DNA of 21,258 bases from a virus. Position numbers and translations under genes: made by a program. Shown piece after piece: positions 5,774 through 13,390 of the stretch. Below the pieces are notes generated by a model. That model did not search any database. It was given only the letters and a program-made list of their open reading frames with translations, and was not told the DNA's origin. Within the stretch, counting starts at the first letter, position 1. Each line of letters begins with the position of its first letter. The stretch is from positions 1 to 21,258 of IMG/VR virus record IMGVR_UViG_3300042390_000739, one strand, 5' to 3'.

Positions 5774-7837
5774 TCACTTGCTTGTAGCCCTGTAAGTGCC
5801 ATCCCAGTCTGCGGCTAGATTTCTACTACGCATTTCAGCAATACGTGCTATCCACAGTTCGTAGTAATGATCCATATTACCATAGAACTCGCCCGTTAAT
5901 TCGTGGCATAGTTCAATAGCCTTGTCCCAGTTTTGTTCACGATAGTATTGTAACATTAGTTCGTGATGCTCTTTGGCACTATGCCATTCTGCTGCCACAG
6001 TCTCATCTGGATTATAGAACACTGTAAAGATATTAACACCTATACTTTTACCTTTAACCGCAATACAATCTAAGGGCAATGTAAAGTAAGCATCACCTAT
6101 TCTACTCTGTGTTGATTCACTGATGATAATCAACACACCGTAGTTCTTAGTCTGTCCTTCTAAGCGAGCAGTTAAACTGACTGAATCACCTAGAACGTCA
6201 TATCCGAATCGATCCTTAGATCCAATGTTACCAATCAGTGTTGGTCCAGTGTTAATACCTAGACCACAGCCTACTTTTGGTTTGCCTTCTTTCTCTAGTT
6301 CAATGTTAAACAATTCAACAGCGTGTAACATTTCAAGTCCTGTGCGAACAGCGGCCAACACATGATCCGGATCTTGTTCTTCTTGAATAGGAGCACCGTG
6401 AACGTGCAATGACGCATCACCAATGAATTTGATTAAACAACCATTGTTGCGTAGTATAGGCTCGGCAATGGCAGTCATGTAACGATTCATTGTTTGTGTA
6501 AATGCTACAACGTCATCACCATAGGTCTCACCTAGGCCAGTAAAGTTACGCATATCACTCATAATGACTGTGAGATCTTTCTTTTCACCACCTAGTTTAA
6601 TAAAGGATGGATCTTTTTGTAATCGTTCCACAATCACAGGATTAACATATGATCCAAACTGTTTCTTGATCTGTGACTTCTGTAGGTACTCGCTTAGAAA
6701 TTTGACACTATAAGCGTGAATGTATACCAAACTACAACCAACAACAAACCAAGTGGCGTCCAATAAGATTCTGGAGTTTTCATATAGATAAGATATAGCG
6801 AAATGACTGCCGCCGAGAAAGACAACAACAGGAATAAAAGCATAAGTCCACCTTGATAAAAATAACATTAACAAGCCTGCGGCCAACAAGGCAATGATCT
6901 CAGCCTGATCAGCCCAACCTGGTCGTTGTATGTTGCTCTGTGTCATCATTGTGCCTATAACAGCGCCTTGTAGGTACTGCGGCCATACTTCACCTTTAGC
7001 AGTACTAACTGGATTAGCAAGGCCGGCAGCACTTAGTCCAACAATAACAATGCCACCGTCAAAACTTTCTGGCATGTTCATATAACTGTATTCTCTAGGA
7101 GTGGCGCTCCAATCAATCCAAACACGGCCTTCGTTGTCTGTTGGTACTTTACCAAACTTAGGAACACGCACGGCCTCCACACCCATGTCCGAAATCTTAA
7201 CTTGGAACTTAGGATCTTTAGCAGCAACACGTAGGGTCTCTAAGGCCAGTGCAGGATGCAGTTGTTCTTGACTTAGTATTACCATGGGCATACGACGAAC
7301 AACACCATCAATCTCTGGAAATGTATTGACAATGCCAACGCCTGCTGCAAGACTTTCTTGTGGCTCAACGTTGTTAATCAATCCCGGATACTCAACTACC
7401 ATTCCGGCAGGATCAGCACCTACTACCTGTGCAGGCGTACCGTGATTAGTGTTCTTTTGTCGATCACTGCCTAATGCAGGTAGCACAACAGGATACTTTT
7501 TAAGAGTTTCACCTAGTACGGTATCTTTACCAAAGCGATCCTTTTCTGGCATTAGCACGTTGAATACAACCAGTCCAGCATCACGCTTGTATAAGTCTTT
7601 GATGATATCAGCATACATGTCTCTAGGGAACGGAAACTGTCCTAACTTGTCTAATGTTGCTTCGTCAATGTTGACCGTGTAAACAGGAACATCTTTGGCC
7701 TGTTGACTTGTGATTAGTTGATCAAAATAAGTAAGTCTTACTCGTTCTACAAATGCAGGATCTACAAGTCGGACTAACAACACTAGGGCTAGTGTAGCCA
7801 GTGCTGTCCAAGGGGATAATAATATTTTCTTCATCAT
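5774..7837 (-). CDS. CHASE2-domain class III adenylate cyclase
   Basis: A 687-aa inner-membrane sensor cyclase. Residues 10-24 are one TM; about 30-300 form an extracytoplasmic CHASE2 domain (YFDQL, VYTVNIDEATLDKLGQFPFP, LVVFNVL); about 312-378 hold three TM segments; QFGSYVNPVIVERL is the linker; about 415-600 are the cyclase. Metal-binding Asp428 (SDMRNF) and Asp474 (FIGDA) are present. Lys470 and Asp547 match the adenine-specifying pair, and Arg558 is kept, but the usual catalytic Asn is Ser554 (DSVSLTARLE). The C-terminus (610-687) has the tail typical of these proteins (EQNWDKAIELC, DWDGTY). It would make cAMP in response to an external or periplasmic signal. It is last in a minus-strand run with curli and FecR genes, seven bases after its neighbour. 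Confidence 0.92.
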   Translation of the reverse strand: MMKKILLSPWTALATLALVLLVRLVDPAFVERVRLTYFDQLITSQQAKDVPVYTVNIDEATLDKLGQFPFPRDMYADIIKDLYKRDAGLVVFNVLMPEKDRFGKDTVLGETLKKYPVVLPALGSDRQKNTNHGTPAQVVGADPAGMVVEYPGLINNVEPQESLAAGVGIVNTFPEIDGVVRRMPMVILSQEQLHPALALETLRVAAKDPKFQVKISDMGVEAVRVPKFGKVPTDNEGRVWIDWSATPREYSYMNMPESFDGGIVIVGLSAAGLANPVSTAKGEVWPQYLQGAVIGTMMTQSNIQRPGWADQAEIIALLAAGLLMLFLSRWTYAFIPVVVFLGGSHFAISYLYENSRILLDATWFVVGCSLVYIHAYSVKFLSEYLQKSQIKKQFGSYVNPVIVERLQKDPSFIKLGGEKKDLTVIMSDMRNFTGLGETYGDDVVAFTQTMNRYMTAIAEPILRNNGCLIKFIGDASLHVHGAPIQEEQDPDHVLAAVRTGLEMLHAVELFNIELEKEGKPKVGCGLGINTGPTLIGNIGSKDRFGYDVLGDSVSLTARLEGQTKNYGVLIIISESTQSRIGDAYFTLPLDCIAVKGKSIGVNIFTVFYNPDETVAAEWHSAKEHHELMLQYYREQNWDKAIELCHELTGEFYGNMDHYYELWIARIAEMRSRNLAADWDGTYRATSK

Positions 7838-7845
7838 ATATTTAC
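7838..7845 (-). promoter_or_regulatory. Late-promoter-like octamer directly before the cyclase
   Basis: GTAAATAT on the minus strand overlaps the stop of the upstream gene and touches the ATGATG start. No Shine-Dalgarno is visible. It may be chance in an AT-rich gap of seven bases. Confidence 0.25.
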
Positions 7846-8327
7846 TATCTAACTATCATAGCAAAACTAAACATTACTGTGGGGACCGCTATTACCATAA
7901 AACTTGTACCTATAAGTACTCTGTCTATCATGTCAGACTGTGCTTGAATCCTAGCATTTTTTATGTCTGCTTCTAGTTTAGCACGTTCCTTGTACATACG
8001 CACACGTTCAGCCATCATCTCGTCCCAGACGTCTTTATTACCGGACCATATCAACATCTCTTTTAGTTCTTTTTCAGCATCACGTAGAGCCTTGCTCTGC
8101 ATGGCAATCTGTATAGACATGGCTCTAATCTGACCGTCGGTGAGAATTTTTTTACTAGTTTGTGCCTCTGCGCTGGCAGCGTGAATTTTATCGCTGTTTT
8201 CAAAGAACTTGGCAAACTGTCCATAGAGACTGTTGACGTCTTTGCCTAGGGCGATGGCTTTTTTAATGTAGCCTACTGACTGTTGTGCGGCTGTGAAGGC
8301 AATACCAAGGGTGATAGGATCAATCAT
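7845..8327 (-). CDS. Phage protein with C-terminal membrane anchor
   Basis: The 160-aa protein starts MIDPITLGIAFTAAQQSVGY, is helical and charged through residue 130 (ALRDAEKELKEMLIWSGNKD, then WDEMMAERVRMYKERAKLEA), and ends in one TM at about residues 136-158 (VLIGTSFMVIAVPTVMFSFA). I recall this MIDPI...WDELLRER type from marine T4-like phages near curli-type genes; the function is unknown. Its start overlaps the stop of the 52-aa gene (ATGA), and the cyclase starts seven bases after its stop, so all three are probably in one transcript. Confidence 0.78.
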   Translation of the reverse strand: MIDPITLGIAFTAAQQSVGYIKKAIALGKDVNSLYGQFAKFFENSDKIHAASAEAQTSKKILTDGQIRAMSIQIAMQSKALRDAEKELKEMLIWSGNKDVWDEMMAERVRMYKERAKLEADIKNARIQAQSDMIDRVLIGTSFMVIAVPTVMFSFAMIVR

Positions 8328-8482
8328 GTTTTCTTAGGATCCTTATCCTTAGGCGGGGGTTTAGTCCACTCTAAGCATACAACTCGACGATTGTAGACAT
8401 CACCCGTCCATGTCCACTTTACACACCTTGGCTCTTGGGCTAGCATACCTGCTAACATTATTGAGCCTATGGCATTAAACAT
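8324..8482 (-). CDS. 52-aa small protein
   Basis: The reading frame starts one base after the TAG of the large curlin-repeat gene and ends in an ATGA overlap with the next gene. The product starts MFNAIGSIMLAGMLAQEPRC with a short hydrophobic N-terminus, then VKWTWTGDVYNRRVVCLEW with two cysteines, and a Pro/Lys/Asp tail (KPPPKDKDPKKT). The N-terminus could be a weak signal peptide (cut after MLA), leaving a small exported disulfide-bonded protein; this is not certain. I recall a similar WTGDVYNR-V-C-L-W peptide in marine phage genomes beside curlin-like genes. Confidence 0.75.
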   Translation of the reverse strand: MFNAIGSIMLAGMLAQEPRCVKWTWTGDVYNRRVVCLEWTKPPPKDKDPKKT

Positions 8483-8483
8483 G

Positions 8484-10328
8484 CTACTGCCCTTGTGTTA
8501 CTGAAACACTACACCCTGATAGTGTAGCACACTGTTGTGTGATATTGATATTTTGTGCTGTAGCACCCTGCTGAATTAAAGTAACCGTACTAGCACCACC
8601 ATTGTTGGTCAAGTTGACTGTGGCCTTGTGACTACCGGCATCCTTTTGGTTAGCAGAGACATTGTGTCCGTTGCCTGTTAGACTTAGGTCTAAGTAACTA
8701 CCTGAACCTTGTTGTGTAACATCAAATACATTAGTGTTACCATTTAGGATACCAAAGAATGTTTTCTCACCATTGCCCATTTGCTTTAGTGTGCCAGTGT
8801 TACCGTTACCAGTAACATCAACATAGGCAAAGTGTCCACTAGAGCTGCCACCGTCATTGCTTTGTTTCAACGATAGTGTGTTAGTGCTGCCTGTAATGTT
8901 TAGACCCATGTAGTGGCCGCCACTTTCACTGCCGTCTTGTAGGCCAGTTGTAGGATTACGTGCTTGCCATAGTGTAACATTATTAGTGTTGCCTGTAACA
9001 CTGAATTCGATCAAGTTCTTGCCCAAGGTGTCACCTTGCTTGATATTAACCGTATTGTTGTCACCGTCTATGACAGAATACGTGTTACCGGCCAGGCCTG
9101 CAATCTTATTGTAGTTACCAGTCTGTTCGATAGTTACTGAGTTACCACTGCTGCCAATCTTTTGTTCAAGATGTAGACTGTTGCCCAATACAATGTTTGA
9201 TACACGACTCTTTGCTGAATTCTTTTGTGCAGTCTGACCAACAGTGATATCACTAGTTGCTGGCCATGTAGGAGCACAGTCAGCACAGACACTGCCTGCC
9301 GTTCCTGGGTTACTAGGTGTTCCACCTGATCCAGAGTCGGTGCTAGTAACACCATCATTTAGATCATAGTAGTAAGTAACTTCACCAATCTGCATACTGT
9401 CACAGTTTAATCCACAGCCATCACCTGACTTAGTTGTGGGGAATAATATAAAGTAATAGACATAGGCAGTAGTGTTGCCTGTTGCTATTTCAGGACTGGT
9501 CCAATATCTAGATTCACTTAAACTTAGTGTGTCTTGTTTAATCAATGTCCAGTTAGTACCGTTATTACTGCCGTAGAGTTTGTAACTAGTAGGATCACGA
9601 CCACTAAAGTCATTGGCTGTAGTAATGGTAAACTTTTGAACCACACGACCTTGACTTAGTTTAACTGTAACACCAGCGTTCTTTTTATCAAAGTTTAAGT
9701 ATTTGGTGCTGGTATTTCCATCAAATGCGTTAGTGGCACCTTCACCTGGAGGACTGTTATAACTTGTTGGAGTAATAGCACTAATCACTACAGGTGTACT
9801 ATTAGTCTTGACAGTTTTCCAATCAATAGCCGGAGTTGCTGGTGCCGCTGTTTGCCCTGCTGCCAATGGAGTTGTGCTGGCATAGGTATAGTTGTTTAGG
9901 TCACTGCTGGTAACACTGGTATCCATATTAGTGAACTGGGCACTGGCACCATAGTTATAACCTTGTGCTGTTGTAATAACATTACCAAAGAATCCTGATC
10001 CAATATAGAAGATAGCGCCGTTACCCAAGGCAGTGATATCACCGTGGTCGTGAACAATACTATGCTGTGTGCCATTGCTGTTCATCAACTTTAATCCATA
10101 TGTTCCTGGATTAGTTGTGCTAGGGAAAAACTGAAAGTACTGCCCTGCACTAACTGTCACAGTTTGAAAGTTTTTATTATATGGTGCAATGAAGTTGCTG
10201 GCATTTAGTGTATTGCCGTTCCACCAGTACTGTACGTCAAATATTTGATTGATACCGAACTTGCCGTCAGTGATGGCTGCAAATGCATTAGAGCATAAGA
10301 ACATTAGGGCAAATAATATCTTTTTCAT
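8484..10328 (-). CDS. Secreted protein: discoidin-like (F5/8 type C) domain plus C-terminal curlin-like repeats
   Basis: A 614-aa exported protein. Residues 1-17 are a signal peptide (MKKILFALMFLCSNAFA). Residues about 20-170 are an unassigned beta-rich, Asn/Thr-rich region. About 195-325 resemble a galactose-binding/discoidin fold (ATNAFDGNTSTKYLNFD, KFTITTANDFSGRDPTSYKL, YGSNNGTNWTLI). A Gly/Ser linker with CADC follows, then from about 375 to the end repeats of the G-x-x-N-x-x-x-x-x-Q kind (SGNSVTIEQTGNYNKI, TGNTNNVTLWQ, TGNGHNVSANQ) resembling curlin repeats, and a final Cys pair. It fits a substrate of the CsgG channel that binds glycans and polymerises; this is inferred from domains and context. 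Its start overlaps the FecR gene stop (ATGA). Confidence 0.82.
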   Translation of the reverse strand: MKKILFALMFLCSNAFAAITDGKFGINQIFDVQYWWNGNTLNASNFIAPYNKNFQTVTVSAGQYFQFFPSTTNPGTYGLKLMNSNGTQHSIVHDHGDITALGNGAIFYIGSGFFGNVITTAQGYNYGASAQFTNMDTSVTSSDLNNYTYASTTPLAAGQTAAPATPAIDWKTVKTNSTPVVISAITPTSYNSPPGEGATNAFDGNTSTKYLNFDKKNAGVTVKLSQGRVVQKFTITTANDFSGRDPTSYKLYGSNNGTNWTLIKQDTLSLSESRYWTSPEIATGNTTAYVYYFILFPTTKSGDGCGLNCDSMQIGEVTYYYDLNDGVTSTDSGSGGTPSNPGTAGSVCADCAPTWPATSDITVGQTAQKNSAKSRVSNIVLGNSLHLEQKIGSSGNSVTIEQTGNYNKIAGLAGNTYSVIDGDNNTVNIKQGDTLGKNLIEFSVTGNTNNVTLWQARNPTTGLQDGSESGGHYMGLNITGSTNTLSLKQSNDGGSSSGHFAYVDVTGNGNTGTLKQMGNGEKTFFGILNGNTNVFDVTQQGSGSYLDLSLTGNGHNVSANQKDAGSHKATVNLTNNGGASTVTLIQQGATAQNINITQQCATLSGCSVSVTQGQ

Positions 10329-11494
10329 CTGAAGTTCTGATTAATAACAATCTGTCCTTGTGGTTTGCCAGCTGAGAAGTTCCAACTATTAGTCTGCATG
10401 TCTTGTGTAACTACCACTAGTGCCTGTGTATTCATTGGCATAACAACGTTGGCGTAGTTACGGCTGTTGGGACTTAGACTTTCGTATAACCATCCAACTT
10501 GCTGAGTTTCACTCTTGTCTTTGAATAGTTTTTTAACATAAGGATTTTCTGTTTCTCCTACACTGGCTACATCATTGGCTAGTGCATCTTTATTGGCGGC
10601 AATATCTACACCAACTTTAGTACCGTTAGCAGTATCTTCATCACCTTCATTAGCACTACGACCTTGTTTATAAGATCGATTATTGCTACCGCCTTCTTGT
10701 TTGCCAGCTACATGTTGTTTCTCAACATCTTTAGCATCGTCTTTGTCGTCTTTCTTATCTTTGTCGTCTTTCTTAGCATCACCTGTTTTTTCAGCAGCAG
10801 CACGAGCGGCAGCAATAACACTTACGCCTGTAGTAGTACGTGGAGGATTAACCATTAAGTTGTTGCCAATAGCCATACCATTTAAGGCTACAATAACAGC
10901 AGGGCTAGGAACACCATTCAGTGTTTCGACTAAGGTAGCTTGGTAAGGACGATTTAGTTTAACAATGCCTGCAGGTGTTTCTACATCGATAGCACCACTG
11001 CCACAGGTTAAACCTTTTAAGTTTACGTTCTGTTCAAGTTCACAAGTAGGCATCAACATGATCATACTGCTACCAGTTTCACTGACTGCCATAACAAAAT
11101 CTGTACCTCGAACAGCAATAGCTGCTGTGGGAGTGTTGATTTTTACATTCTTAGGGTCTTTGGCAATACTACCTGATACGTAGCGGACTGTACCTGCGGC
11201 TGCTTTAAGGCCTAGCTTGCCAGCTCCGCTTTTAGGATCATAAACAAAATCATCAATAACAAGAGTACTCGACTCAGTAACAGTAACATTTGTATCGTCT
11301 TTAAACACAATCTTAATCTTACCGTTTTTAGTTTCAACCTTGTCATTGGTTTTGATTTCCGTGCCTTTAACAATTTGAATTGTATCTTTACCGCGTTTGA
11401 TGACCGCAGTGCCAGCGGCTTCTGTGACAGACCCAATGTCCGCCCAAGATGAACTGGCTACTAGTAAGCCCGCGATAAGAGAGGCAACTCTCAT
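10325..11494 (-). CDS. Secreted FecR-domain protein
   Basis: The 389-aa protein has a signal peptide (1-18, ending SSSWA) and a periplasmic FecR domain at about residues 22-140: GTAVIKRGKDTIQIVKGTEI, VFKDDTNVTVTESSTLVIDDF and INTPTAAIAVRGTDFVMAV are characteristic. After it come a Cys pair (CELEQ, LTCGSG), a Lys/Asp-rich low-complexity stretch (236-260), and a Gln/Asn-containing C-terminus that ends GQIVINQNFR. There is no N-terminal anti-sigma segment or TM, so it is not a classical FecR regulator; it is more like secreted FecR proteins linked to surface structures or CHASE2 cyclases. It lies nine bases after the curlin-repeat gene and overlaps the next. The role as a scaffold or sensor is inferred. 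Confidence 0.87.
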   Translation of the reverse strand: MRVASLIAGLLVASSSWADIGSVTEAAGTAVIKRGKDTIQIVKGTEIKTNDKVETKNGKIKIVFKDDTNVTVTESSTLVIDDFVYDPKSGAGKLGLKAAAGTVRYVSGSIAKDPKNVKINTPTAAIAVRGTDFVMAVSETGSSMIMLMPTCELEQNVNLKGLTCGSGAIDVETPAGIVKLNRPYQATLVETLNGVPSPAVIVALNGMAIGNNLMVNPPRTTTGVSVIAAARAAAEKTGDAKKDDKDKKDDKDDAKDVEKQHVAGKQEGGSNNRSYKQGRSANEGDEDTANGTKVGVDIAANKDALANDVASVGETENPYVKKLFKDKSETQQVGWLYESLSPNSRNYANVVMPMNTQALVVVTQDMQTNSWNFSAGKPQGQIVINQNFR

Positions 11495-11503
11495 TGTTGC
11501 CCC

Positions 11504-12292
11504 TTAGTTCTTCTGTGTTATGTTGAATGTACCAGAGTTAGATACACTCTTAATATTGATAACATTATCAATAGTTCCAGTCTGACTCATTGTTAACGAG
11601 TTACTGTTACCTGTTAAGTCAACCCAGATACTGGATCCTGCTGCACCTGTTGAACGTTGATTGATATTAAATGTGTTAGTATCGCCTGCTACTTTAATAG
11701 TTTGTGTGTGCTTGTCACCAATAGCATCAATACGGAATATGTTTCCGTCACCTGTTACATCAATAGCACTCTTTAAGTCAGCACCTGTTCCACGGAACTG
11801 TAGTTCGTTGCTGTCGCCTGTGAACTTCCAGTTTAGGTCAGCAGCATTACATCCTGTTAGAGCTGTGCCACCTGTTGAGGCTGTACCATAACCGCAAGCA
11901 GCATCGACCTTGTTGCTGTCGCCGATCTGTTGGATTGTAACAGTAACACCTTTGCCCGAGCCGGTAGTGTCATTAACTGCTTCTAACATGATTTCATTGT
12001 TAACACCAATTTGGCGTGTAACAACTGTTTGATCAATACCACGTAGGTATACCGGACGAGCACTTGAACCTGCTTTGTTGCCAGTACCATCTTGTGTCAT
12101 ATTAACATTGGGATTGTCACCGCTTTGGTCAATAAAGATACGGTTAGTTGTAGCAATGGCCAATGCGGCTGTTGCGTTAGGGCTAACTGTAGCCATTGCG
12201 GGGATTGTTGGTGCAGCTGGTGCAGACACAGCAGTCTGAGCCATTGCTGGGAACGCTGCGAATAATGCTAATACTAATAATAATTGTTTCAT
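11504..12292 (-). CDS. Secreted curlin-repeat protein
   Basis: The 262-aa protein has a signal peptide (MKQLLLVLALFAAFPAMAQ) and an Ala/Pro/Thr-rich spacer to about residue 50. From there to the end run degenerate curlin-type repeats with the spacing G-x-x-N-x-x-x-x-x-Q: FIDQSGDNPNVNMTQDGTGN, VTIQQIGDSNKV, FTGDSNELQF, TGDGNIFRID, AGDTNTFNINQ, TGNSNSLTMSQ, ending GTFNITQKN. These resemble CsgA/CsgB units and suggest a beta-solenoid or amyloid fibre subunit exported by the CsgG/CsgF pore encoded just upstream. Repeat lengths are less regular than in E. coli CsgA, so it is a homologue in kind rather than a clear CsgA. A strong Shine-Dalgarno AAAGGAAA is present. It is separated from csgG by 149 bases holding an inverted repeat. 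Confidence 0.85.
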   Translation of the reverse strand: MKQLLLVLALFAAFPAMAQTAVSAPAAPTIPAMATVSPNATAALAIATTNRIFIDQSGDNPNVNMTQDGTGNKAGSSARPVYLRGIDQTVVTRQIGVNNEIMLEAVNDTTGSGKGVTVTIQQIGDSNKVDAACGYGTASTGGTALTGCNAADLNWKFTGDSNELQFRGTGADLKSAIDVTGDGNIFRIDAIGDKHTQTIKVAGDTNTFNINQRSTGAAGSSIWVDLTGNSNSLTMSQTGTIDNVINIKSVSNSGTFNITQKN

Positions 12293-12380
12293 AATGTTTC
12301 CTTTGGACTCGAATGTCCTTTGTGTATTTTATTTAAAGGCAACTTCTTATAGATAAACTACCGCTGTTATTTTTCTAACA

Positions 12381-12411
12381 TGTAAAAAAATTTACAGTAA
12401 ATTTTTTTACA
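12381..12411 (-). repeat. Perfect 15-bp inverted repeat between csgG and the curlin gene
   Basis: TGTAAAAAAATTTAC and its exact reverse complement lie either side of a single A (12396). In RNA the centre would open to a loop and leave an AU-rich stem of about 13 pairs. It may act as a weak terminator or attenuator limiting read-through from csgG, or as an operator for the curlin, FecR and cyclase genes. There is no GC-rich core, so the terminator reading is tentative. Confidence 0.55.
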
Positions 12412-12441
12412 CTCCAGTCTGGTTACTTTTCTTTATTCTTT

Positions 12442-13380
12442 TTATTTCCAGAACTGGATTCTTGTCCAGATACTCTTTTCTTTGCTTCCTTCAACACCTG
12501 CTCCGATATTGGGCTGCTGTGGTGCGGGTGTAGTTTTGGTGGATTCTTTAGTCTTGGTTTGTGCTTGAACCAACTCATTAGGTTTCTCCTTGAATTTCCA
12601 CAAGCCGCTACGTTCACCTTTATTGATCAACTCAACAACTGCTGTTTCAATCGCTGAACGTAGAGCATAGTTGCCCGGCTCGTTGAATGTCTGGCTCGAA
12701 TCAAATTCAAATGCTCGGGTTGCCTGGTTGAAAAACTTCAACGCGGTAGTACCGTCTGCGGTACTGAGCAAGTTCTTTTCTACTGTTACAGTAGTTAGGA
12801 CTTCTCCTGTTTGAACACTTACAAGACGTAAGCTGATAACAACTACATCTTGAGTATATGCTGTCTGTGCTCCAATGCCTAACCAACGTGCGCCTGTACC
12901 GCCTGTTAGTGTATTAGAGTTATAATCAATAATACCACCTTCTAAGATAACACCTGCCATCTGTAGTGGAGGTAACATCTTAGCATTTGCACCTTCATAG
13001 ATCTCACGTGTCTGTTTGATCATCTGACGCTCTTTCAATAAGTTGTCTAGGCCAACACGTTCAACAACTGTGAACCACTGGCGGTTGCCAACTTCTTGTA
13101 GACTCTTCATTAAGTATGCTTCAGCACCTTGAGTAACTGCTGTGCTGAATAAACTTAATGTTGAACTTGGTTTACGCTGTCCTGTTAGGTCTTTGAAACC
13201 ATAAACTGCTACTGTGACTGCTGGACCTGCTGGTGCAGGAACATTAACAAAGCTCTTGTTGATTGTTTCACTAACCTTGGCCTCTTCTTTGATCTGTGTA
13301 CTACCGAACGGTCGAACGGTTGAACAGCCTGCTAAGGCTACGACTGCTAGTGTAATTAAGGATAATTTAATTGCTTTCAT
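12442..13380 (-). CDS. csgG: CsgG-type curli secretion channel lipoprotein
   Basis: The 312-aa outer-membrane lipoprotein has lipobox ALAG-C19. The family pattern is strong: VAVYGFKDLTGQRKP, FSTAVTQGAEAYLMKSL, WFTVVERVGLDNLLKERQMI, VILEGGIIDYNSNTLTGGTG, ARWLGIGAQTAYTQD, SLRLVSVQTGEVL, SAIETAVVELI. CsgG forms a nonameric beta-barrel that exports curli subunits. The constriction-loop region (residues 72-77, SSTLSL) lacks the Tyr and Asn known in E. coli CsgG and is one residue longer, while the following Phe78 is kept. A Thr/Lys/Pro-rich C-terminal extension of about 35 residues is unlike E. coli CsgG (277 aa). Shine-Dalgarno TAAGGAG. It starts 10 bases after csgF. Confidence 0.95.
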   Translation of the reverse strand: MKAIKLSLITLAVVALAGCSTVRPFGSTQIKEEAKVSETINKSFVNVPAPAGPAVTVAVYGFKDLTGQRKPSSTLSLFSTAVTQGAEAYLMKSLQEVGNRQWFTVVERVGLDNLLKERQMIKQTREIYEGANAKMLPPLQMAGVILEGGIIDYNSNTLTGGTGARWLGIGAQTAYTQDVVVISLRLVSVQTGEVLTTVTVEKNLLSTADGTTALKFFNQATRAFEFDSSQTFNEPGNYALRSAIETAVVELINKGERSGLWKFKEKPNELVQAQTKTKESTKTTPAPQQPNIGAGVEGSKEKSIWTRIQFWK

Positions 13381-13390
13381 TCTTTACTCC

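Noticed and set aside
8600-9150. CRISPR or tandem array in the curlin-repeat region
   Set aside because: The periodicity is at protein level (G-x-x-N...Q); the DNA copies vary too much and there are no uniform spacers.
10720-10800. Tandem DNA repeat or CRISPR-like pattern (repeated tctttgtcgtctttctta)
   Set aside because: It is the coding sequence of the Lys/Asp-rich stretch in the FecR protein; there are no spacers or regular repeat units.
8700-11900. Plus-strand open frames of 60-90 codons opposite the curlin and FecR genes
   Set aside because: They have no ribosome binding sites, no family resemblance, low-complexity content mirroring the repeats, and lie fully antisense to well-supported genes.
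12423-12617. 64-codon minus-strand frame overlapping the 3' end of csgG
   Set aside because: It is a shifted frame in the Thr/Lys-rich tail of csgG; there is no start signal and no relation to known proteins.
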